Shown here piece after piece: positions 58,368 to 64,000 of a DNA stretch of 64,000 nt (position 1 is the first letter of the stretch; every line of letters starts with the position of its first letter). The translations under genes and the position numbers were made by a program. The notes under the pieces are model-generated. The model saw nothing but the letters and a program-made list of their open reading frames with translations, ran no database searches and had not been told where the DNA came from. Source of the DNA: Limnohabitans sp. T6-20 (lineage in GTDB: Bacteria > Pseudomonadota > Gammaproteobacteria > Burkholderiales > Burkholderiaceae_C); the NCBI RefSeq assembly GCF_003063505.1, contig NZ_NERW01000001.1, positions 1,108,501 through 1,172,500 on the forward strand, read 5' to 3'.

Positions 58368-59996
58368 TCAACCCGCCGAGCCCAGCGCCAAGCCCGCGTG
58401 CTCGCGCAGCGGGTGGAAGTGGATCTTGGGAAAGCGCTCTTGCGCCAGGCGCACGTCATAAGGACTGGTGCACAAGTAGGCCAGCGTGCCTGCCGCATCC
58501 AGCGACATGCGCTGGGGGTAGGCGTTGGTGAACTCGCGCAGCTCGGCCGGGGTATCGGCGGTGATCCAGCGGGCGCCGGTGTACTGGCAGCCTTCCAGGC
58601 GCACGTCGCAGTCGTATTCGGCCTTCAGGCGGTGCTGCACCACTTCGAACTGCAGCTGACCCACCGCACCCAGCAGCATGGGGCCGCCGATTTCGGGTTT
58701 GAAGACCTGAATCGCGCCTTCTTCACCGAGTTGGTCGAGGCCGGTTTGCAGCTGCTTGGTGCGCAGCGGGTTCTTCAGGATCACGGTCATGAAGAGTTCG
58801 GGCGCGAAGAAGGGCAGGCCGGTGAATTGCAGATTCGCGCCGTCGGTGATGGTGTCACCCAGCTGCACGCCGCCGTGGGTGGTGAAGCCAATGATGTCGC
58901 CCGCATAGGCTTCGTCGACCGCTTCGCGGCGCTGGCTGAGGAAAGTGACCACGCTGGTGGGGCGCAGTTCTTTGGCGGTGCGTTGCACCTTGAGCTTCAT
59001 GCCCGGGGTGTATTTGCCAGACGCCATGCGCACAAAGGCGATGCGGTCGCGGTGGTTGGCGTCCATATTGGCTTGCACCTTGAACACCACGCCTGAAAAC
59101 GCGCTGTCTTCGGGCTGGATCTCTTTGACCACAGGCTGTTTGTTGACCAGCAAGTTGCTGGTGCGGGGCTTGGGCGCGGGGGCCAGGTCGACCAGGGCGT
59201 CGAGCACTTCCATCACACCGAAGTTGTTCACGCCGGAGCCGAAGAACACGGGCGTTTGTTTGCCCGCCAAGAAGGCCGCTTCGTCAAAGGCGGGCGATGC
59301 GCCAGTGGCCAACTCCATGCTGTCCATCGCGGTTTGCCATTCCAGGCCAAAGCGCTCGGCCAGTTGGGCTTGCTCGGTCAGGGGAATGGTTTCAAAGTCT
59401 TGCGGCAGGCGTTCAGAGCCAGAGTCGAACACGGTCATGGCCTGCGTGCGCAGGTTGATGATGCCGCCGAAGCTCTTGCCTTGGCCCACGGGCCAGGTCA
59501 TGGGCACGCAGGGCATGCCCAGCTCGCGCTCGACTTCGTCGAGGATGTCGAGCGGGTCGCGCACTTCACGGTCCATCTTGTTCACAAACGTGATGATGGG
59601 CGTGTCGCGCTGACGGCAAACCTCGATCAGGCGGCGGGTTTGCGCTTCCACACCGTTGGCCGCGTCAATCACCATGAGCGCCGAGTCCACGGCGGTGAGC
59701 ACGCGGTAAGTGTCTTCAGAGAAGTCTTTGTGGCCGGGGGTGTCGAGCAGGTTGATGACGTGGTCGCGGTACAGCATTTGCATGACCGACGAGGCCACCG
59801 AGATGCCGCGCTGCTTTTCAATTTCCATCCAGTCTGAGGTGGCGTGGCGCGAGGCTTTACGGGCCTTGACCGAGCCAGCGATCTGGATCGCACCCGAGAA
59901 CAGCAGCAGCTTTTCGGTCAGCGTGGTTTTACCCGCGTCGGGGTGGGAAATGATGGCAAAAGTCCGGCGGCGCCGGGTTTCGTGGGCGTAGGTCAC
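58368..59996 (-). CDS. prfC: Peptide chain release factor 3
   Basis: GTPase of 542 residues that recycles RF1/RF2 from the ribosome. G motifs are in order: SHPDAGKTTLTE (G1), RGISVASSVMQM (G2), DTPGHKDFSEDTYR (G3) and FVNKMDR (G4). The domains after residue ~290 are typical of RF3 (ENALS-type region, NLQFTGLPFFAPELF). I choose the GTG at 59996, giving the expected VTYAHETRRRRTFAIISHP start with AGGA seven bases upstream; an ATG at 60047 would add 17 unlikely residues. Confidence 0.94.
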   Translation of the reverse strand: MTYAHETRRRRTFAIISHPDAGKTTLTEKLLLFSGAIQIAGSVKARKASRHATSDWMEIEKQRGISVASSVMQMLYRDHVINLLDTPGHKDFSEDTYRVLTAVDSALMVIDAANGVEAQTRRLIEVCRQRDTPIITFVNKMDREVRDPLDILDEVERELGMPCVPMTWPVGQGKSFGGIINLRTQAMTVFDSGSERLPQDFETIPLTEQAQLAERFGLEWQTAMDSMELATGASPAFDEAAFLAGKQTPVFFGSGVNNFGVMEVLDALVDLAPAPKPRTSNLLVNKQPVVKEIQPEDSAFSGVVFKVQANMDANHRDRIAFVRMASGKYTPGMKLKVQRTAKELRPTSVVTFLSQRREAVDEAYAGDIIGFTTHGGVQLGDTITDGANLQFTGLPFFAPELFMTVILKNPLRTKQLQTGLDQLGEEGAIQVFKPEIGGPMLLGAVGQLQFEVVQHRLKAEYDCDVRLEGCQYTGARWITADTPAELREFTNAYPQRMSLDAAGTLAYLCTSPYDVRLAQERFPKIHFHPLREHAGLALGSAG

Positions 59997-60149
59997 AAGG
60001 GGTCCTGAAGATCGTGCGGGTGGCCAAACAGCCCCCGTGGTGGCCAAGCCCTGTGCAGGCTGGCAAAAGCGTGATTTTACCGGGCCAGCAGGGCGGCAAG
60101 TCCCTGTCGGGCCATCGGTGGCAGAACGGTCAGCCGATCGACCGGGCGC

Positions 60150-60899
60150 TCAGCGTGAGGCCACCGGGCATTTGAAGTCGTCGTCCCAGGGGATGGGGCG
60201 CGCCTCTTCGGCTTCGCAGCCGGGCGTGTGGGCGGCGCATTGGGGGCGCAGGTCCTTGAATTCCAGCCGCAGTTCGACGCGGCGGCTTTTTTCGGGCTGG
60301 TTCAGGATGGCCGAGTTGAACGAGGAGCCGCCCACGAAGAACATTTCCCGGATCGCTTTGCGGTCTTCGAGGCTGGGGGCTCCGGGTGCCTTGGCATCAA
60401 GTAGCACGCACAGCACGCGTTGGGAGCGTTCCAAGCTCAGGTTGAGGTTGTACAAATAAGAGCCTTCAGGGCTGGCATAGCCTTCGAGCACGAAGCGCTT
60501 GAGCCAATCCTGGCAGCCAGGCGTGTGGGCCACTCGGAGCATTTGCGGCACGAAGCTGCGCAAAAAAGCCATGCGTTGGGGTTCCAGCTCGTTGCTGTCT
60601 TTTTTGAATTCTGCCAAGGCACCCCATTCCAGGGTCTGACCCCGCAGTTTCACGCCCGCGTATTCGGCTTGCTGGGTGAGTTGCTGCACATGACTCAGGC
60701 AGCTGGAGATGGCTTGGTCACGCGTCATGCGGTTCTCGTCCATCTTGCGCAAGCCCTGCGTGACGTTCATCAAGGCGACCGCCATGGCCACCAAAAACAG
60801 CACCATGAGGGCGGTCATCAAATCTGAAAACGAAATCCAGAAGGGTTTTTCTGCCTCGTCACTGCGCTTGCGGGTGGGCGCTTTTCTGGAGCCGATCAT
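60150..60899 (-). CDS. ZorB/MotB-like OmpA-domain protein
   Basis: Inner-membrane protein of 249 residues with one N-terminal membrane helix (FWISFSDLMTALMVLFLVAMAVAL) that carries the MotB/ZorB-type aspartate in FSDLM. The C-terminal OmpA-like peptidoglycan-binding domain shows FVLEGYASPEGSYLYNLNLS. I start it at the ATG at 60899, which overlaps the upstream gene's stop by four bases; the longer frame to 61046 lies inside that gene. It pairs with the MotA/ZorA-like protein to form a predicted ion-driven motor. The effector genes zorC, zorD and zorE are absent here. Confidence 0.85.
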   Translation of the reverse strand: MIGSRKAPTRKRSDEAEKPFWISFSDLMTALMVLFLVAMAVALMNVTQGLRKMDENRMTRDQAISSCLSHVQQLTQQAEYAGVKLRGQTLEWGALAEFKKDSNELEPQRMAFLRSFVPQMLRVAHTPGCQDWLKRFVLEGYASPEGSYLYNLNLSLERSQRVLCVLLDAKAPGAPSLEDRKAIREMFFVGGSSFNSAILNQPEKSRRVELRLEFKDLRPQCAAHTPGCEAEEARPIPWDDDFKCPVASR

Positions 60900-61876
60900 G
60901 GGGCCGAACGTGTTGGGGTGTGCGTGGGCGATTCGCGCAGTTGACTCAGGATTTTGAAGGACAGCGCGGCTTGCATCTCGGCCGCCAAGGTCAGGCGCGC
61001 CATGTACTGCACACCCCCTTGCGGGTTGAACAGGGTGTCGAGCCATTGCTGGAGTTCCTCGACCTGCCGGTAACGCCCTGTCAGCACCGATTTCTCGATC
61101 CAGGTGAACACCATCGCCAAGGTGATGGCCAGGGCCGAGACCAAAAAGGCGTGGCCCACGGTTTGTACCAGTTGGCTCAGTTCGGCCTGCACCCGCTCCG
61201 GGTCGGAGACGTCAAAGCTGATGAGCCCGGCAATCAGGCCTGTGAAGGTGCCAATGATGCCCACGCCCGTCAGGATGCCGGGGATGTGTTTGTAGAAGTT
61301 CGATTGCAGTGGCGAGTCCACCAGGGCTTGCTCGGTGAAGTAGTTTTCGGCATGGCTGTTGGCTTGCCATTGGCCGGTGGTGTTTTGCGTCGACACCTCC
61401 AGTTGCTGCAGCGCCTCCAGCGCCTGGTTGTATTCGGTCCAGAGCTTGCCCAGGCTGGGGTCGTTTTGCGCCAGTTGTTCCAGGTTGGAGAGGTCGAGAC
61501 GGTGGCCGTTGGAGGCCACGTCCATGTGGGCGAAAAATGCCCGGGACAAGTGTCCCACCCGCTGCCGGGCCGCCCCGAGTGGACCGGCATCGGCCGCTTG
61601 CCATTGCGCCTGCAGCGTGCTGGCATATTGCTGCCAGGCGTGTTGCAAGGCGGGCGATGTCATCACCTCGTCTTTCAACTGGGCCAGATCGATGTGGGTG
61701 CCGGGTGCTTGCTGCGACAGCGCTGCCAAATGGGCATTGACCTGAGACAGACTGGTTTTGAGCCGAAGCGCGGGGCTGACAAATTGGGTGCCGTAATTCA
61801 GGGCAATGAGTCCAATCACGGCCGCAACGGCCCACAAATGCCAGTAATCGGGGAGGTGAAGCATCAGGTCTGACAT
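60896..61876 (-). CDS. ZorA/MotA-TolQ-ExbB-like motor protein
   Basis: Predicted proton- or sodium-channel stator of 326 residues. There is an N-terminal membrane helix at about 12-29, a long helical segment, then the ZorA-type pair KHIPGILTGVGIIGTFTGLI and HAFLVSALAITLAMVFTWIE. Known Zorya ZorA proteins have a much longer cytoplasmic tail; here it is short. The start is uncertain (61876 preferred, 61900 possible) because no clear ribosome site is seen. Translationally coupled to the ZorB-like gene. A defence role is inferred only from family resemblance; a housekeeping motor is possible. Confidence 0.83.
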   Translation of the reverse strand: MSDLMLHLPDYWHLWAVAAVIGLIALNYGTQFVSPALRLKTSLSQVNAHLAALSQQAPGTHIDLAQLKDEVMTSPALQHAWQQYASTLQAQWQAADAGPLGAARQRVGHLSRAFFAHMDVASNGHRLDLSNLEQLAQNDPSLGKLWTEYNQALEALQQLEVSTQNTTGQWQANSHAENYFTEQALVDSPLQSNFYKHIPGILTGVGIIGTFTGLIAGLISFDVSDPERVQAELSQLVQTVGHAFLVSALAITLAMVFTWIEKSVLTGRYRQVEELQQWLDTLFNPQGGVQYMARLTLAAEMQAALSFKILSQLRESPTHTPTRSAP

Positions 61877-61990
61877 GGGTGAGGGGCTGGGAAGCTGCAA
61901 ACCGGCTCAGTCTAGCGGAATCGACGGCAAACAGGGCTGCCATTCGCTGTGACGTGCATGGCTTGGCGTCAGCTGCGGTAGAATGCGGCC

Positions 61991-62081
61991 TTCCGAGGAG
62001 CGTTGCAGCGCCCCCTGACTTGTTCAAAAGTCGGCAGCGGGGCGTGAGGCTCGGAACCTTCATACAGCAACGACGCTCATC
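61991..62081 (+). ncRNA. S-adenosylhomocysteine (SAH) riboswitch
   Basis: The leader of ahcY contains the SAH-riboswitch landmarks in order: CCGAGGAGCGTTGCAGCG, a variable hairpin, GTGAGGCTCGGAA, and CAACGACGCTCA pairing back to the first block. Position 87 bases before ahcY is the usual location. SAH binding is known to raise expression of the hydrolase that removes SAH. Confidence 0.92.
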
Positions 62082-62167
62082 CACTCGACGTGCGGTGAGC
62101 CTGTTTTTCCCATTCAGTGCCTTCATCCACGCGTGTGGCTTATTCACATTTGCTTTGGAGCTGAAAA

Positions 62168-63601
62168 ATGAATGCACGTTTGAACACTGCCATCAACGCC
62201 GATTGCGTGATCGCCGACATCGGCCTGGCCGATTGGGGCCGCAAAGAGATCAAGATCGCCGAAACCGAAATGCCCGGCCTGATGGCCATCCGCGAAGAAT
62301 TTTCCAAGGCCCAGCCTCTGAAGGGCGCACGCATCACCGGTTCGCTGCACATGACCATTCAGACGGCCGTGCTGATCGAGACACTGCAAGCCCTGGGTGC
62401 CAACGTGCGCTGGGCTTCTTGCAACATCTTCTCAACCCAGGACCACGCCGCCGCCGCGATTGCCGCAGCCGGTACCCCCGTGTTCGCCATCAAGGGCGAA
62501 ACTTTGGCCGATTACTGGGACTACACCCACCGCATCTTTGACTTTGGCGCAGCAGGCACCGAAGGCGAAGGCCCCAACATGATCCTGGACGACGGCGGCG
62601 ATGCCACGCTGCTGATGCACCTGGGCAAGCGCGCCGAAAAAGACGCCAGCCTGATCGCCAACCCCACCAGCGAAGAAGAGACCTGCCTGTTCAACGCCAT
62701 CAAGGCCAAGCTGGCCGTGGACCCGACCTGGTACAGCCGCAAGGGCGCGCACATCATCGGCGTGACCGAAGAAACCACCACCGGCGTGCTGCGCCTGAAC
62801 GAGATGGCCGCCAAGGGCAGCCTGATGTTCCGCGCCATCAACGTGAACGACTCGGTGACCAAGAGCAAGTTTGACAACCTGTACGGCTGCCGCGAATCCT
62901 TGGTCGATTCGATCAAGCGCGCCACCGATGTGATGATCGCGGGCAAAGTGGCTTGCGTGGCCGGTTACGGCGACGTGGGCAAGGGCTCGGCCCAAGCCTT
63001 GCGCGCTTTGAGTGCCCAGGTGTGGGTGACCGAGATCGACCCGATCAACGCACTGCAAGCTGCGATGGAAGGTTACAAAGTCGTGACCATGGAATACGCT
63101 GCCGACAAGTGCGACATCTTCGTGTCGGCCACCGGCAACAAGAACGTGATCCGCTACGAGCACATGGCCGCCATGAAAGACGAAGCCATTGTTTGCAACA
63201 TCGGTCACTTCGACAATGAGATCGATGTCGCTTCGCTCGAAAAACTGCAGTGGGACGAGATCAAGCCGCAAGTCGACCATGTCATCTTCCCCGATGGCAA
63301 GAAGATCACCCTGTTGGCCAAAGGCCGTCTGGTGAACCTGGGTTGCGCCACCGGCCACCCCAGCTTTGTGATGTCGTCTTCGTTCGCCAACCAGACCATC
63401 GCCCAGATTGAGCTGTTCACCAAGCAAGACCAATACGAGTCCGGCAAGGTCTATGTGTTGCCCAAGCACCTGGACGAAAAAGTCGCGCGTTTGCACCTGA
63501 AAAAGGTAGGCGCGATGCTGTCCGAACTCACCGACGAGCAAGCCGCTTACATCGGCGTGTCCAAAAACGGCCCTTACAAAGCCAACTCCTACCGTTACTG
63601 A
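62168..63601 (+). CDS. ahcY: Adenosylhomocysteinase
   Basis: NAD-dependent S-adenosylhomocysteine hydrolase of 477 residues, which splits SAH to adenosine and homocysteine in the methyl cycle. Signatures: [32 protein letters not shown], the NAD loop [16 protein letters not shown], and the C-terminal [11 protein letters not shown] with its lysine-tyrosine end. The ATG follows a gga-type ribosome site. Controlled by the SAH riboswitch upstream. The tlyA-family gene starts 10 bases after its stop. Confidence 0.97.
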   Translation: MNARLNTAINADCVIADIGLADWGRKEIKIAETEMPGLMAIREEFSKAQPLKGARITGSLHMTIQTAVLIETLQALGANVRWASCNIFSTQDHAAAAIAAAGTPVFAIKGETLADYWDYTHRIFDFGAAGTEGEGPNMILDDGGDATLLMHLGKRAEKDASLIANPTSEEETCLFNAIKAKLAVDPTWYSRKGAHIIGVTEETTTGVLRLNEMAAKGSLMFRAINVNDSVTKSKFDNLYGCRESLVDSIKRATDVMIAGKVACVAGYGDVGKGSAQALRALSAQVWVTEIDPINALQAAMEGYKVVTMEYAADKCDIFVSATGNKNVIRYEHMAAMKDEAIVCNIGHFDNEIDVASLEKLQWDEIKPQVDHVIFPDGKKITLLAKGRLVNLGCATGHPSFVMSSSFANQTIAQIELFTKQDQYESGKVYVLPKHLDEKVARLHLKKVGAMLSELTDEQAAYIGVSKNGPYKANSYRY

Positions 63602-63611
63602 AATTCACCGC

Positions 63612-64000
63612 ATGCGCATTGATCAACTTCTCGTCGAACGCGGCCTGGCCGCTTCCCGCTCACAGGCTCAGCGCCTGATCGCCGGGGGCGTGCAGTGGCA
63701 GCTGCCCGACGGAAGTTGGCGTGCGGTGGTGAAAAACCGCGACGAGGTGCCCGAGAGCGCTGCTTTGCAGTTGCTCGACGACGCCGAGTCGCGCTATGTC
63801 TCGCGTGGTGGCCTCAAGCTCGAAGGGGCCTTGAAGGCCACGGGCGTGAAGGTGGATGGATTGCGGTGCCTCGATGTGGGCCAAAGCACCGGTGGTTTCA
63901 CAGACTGCTTGCTGCAGCAAGGTGCTGCGCAGGTGGTGGGTGTGGACGTGGGGCATGCCCAGGTGCACCCGCGCATCCGCGAGGACGAGCGCGTGGTGTG
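63612..64000 (+). CDS. TlyA-family rRNA methyltransferase / haemolysin A (5' part)
   Basis: First 129 codons, running off the window. The N-terminal S4 RNA-binding domain begins MRIDQLLVERGLAASRSQAQ. The FtsJ-like methyltransferase domain begins with YVSRGGLKLEGAL and motif I LDVGQSTGGFTDCLLQ. Members 2'-O-methylate cytidines in rRNA. It probably shares the ahcY transcript. The ahcY-tlyA order is common in Burkholderiales, where metF often follows. Confidence 0.9.
   Translation, partial: MRIDQLLVERGLAASRSQAQRLIAGGVQWQLPDGSWRAVVKNRDEVPESAALQLLDDAESRYVSRGGLKLEGALKATGVKVDGLRCLDVGQSTGGFTDCLLQQGAAQVVGVDVGHAQVHPRIREDERVV

Noticed and set aside
58368..62160. Complete Zorya defence system
   Set aside because: Only ZorA- and ZorB-like genes are present; prfC and ahcY occupy the flanks.

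Overview
The window looks like the chromosome of a betaproteobacterium of the order Burkholderiales, probably family Comamonadaceae (a Limnohabitans- or Rhodoferax-like organism). The basis is the high GC content, the glyS-gmhB-plsC order, an S-adenosylhomocysteine riboswitch in front of ahcY with a tlyA-family gene behind it, a LiuR-type leucine-degradation regulon and a double-length UvrA. No search was run, so the genus is a guess.

Layout. 1-5 kb: the 3' end of glyS, then gmhB, plsC and a YgjP-like metalloprotease, converging on a metallo-beta-lactamase-fold hydrolase. 5-12 kb: a MerR-family LiuR regulator between two near-identical perfect palindromes, followed by a thioesterase, isovaleryl-CoA dehydrogenase, carbonic anhydrase, thiolase, a short-chain dehydrogenase, a second acyl-CoA dehydrogenase and a rhodanese. 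12-17.5 kb: YchJ, a HAD phosphatase, the yjcH-actP acetate transport operon, an MFS transporter and an AraC-type regulator divergent from the next block. 17.6-24.1 kb: both methylcrotonyl-CoA carboxylase subunits, methylglutaconyl-CoA hydratase and HMG-CoA lyase. With isovaleryl-CoA dehydrogenase these complete the route from isovaleryl-CoA to acetyl-CoA and acetoacetate. 24-30.5 kb: small enzymes, a metallophosphoesterase overlapping a Ser/Thr kinase with a universal-stress domain, and a strongly codon-biased MHS-type transporter.

30.5-56.2 kb is the unusual part. A double-length uvrA (2,098 codons) carries four in-frame copies of a palindromic element: a shared 34-bp core between locus-specific complementary arms. 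Behind it is an island with a two-partner secretion / contact-dependent-inhibition locus: tpsB, a 2,939-residue tpsA, a lipoprotein gene, then two displaced C-terminal modules each followed by a candidate immunity gene, a 198-bp tpsA fragment and a transposase gene. The island is bracketed by 453-bp direct copies of the uvrA 3' end. The distal copy is fused in frame to a third ESPR-type signal start.

56.3-64 kb returns to chromosomal genes: a methyltransferase, a HAD phosphatase, prfC, a two-gene ZorA/ZorB-like motor pair without recognisable Zorya effectors, the SAH riboswitch with ahcY, and the start of a tlyA-family gene. REP-like inverted repeats occur at four intergenic sites. I saw no tRNA, rRNA or CRISPR array. 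Apart from 54.1-54.6 kb, described below, no gene-free stretch exceeds about 300 bases.
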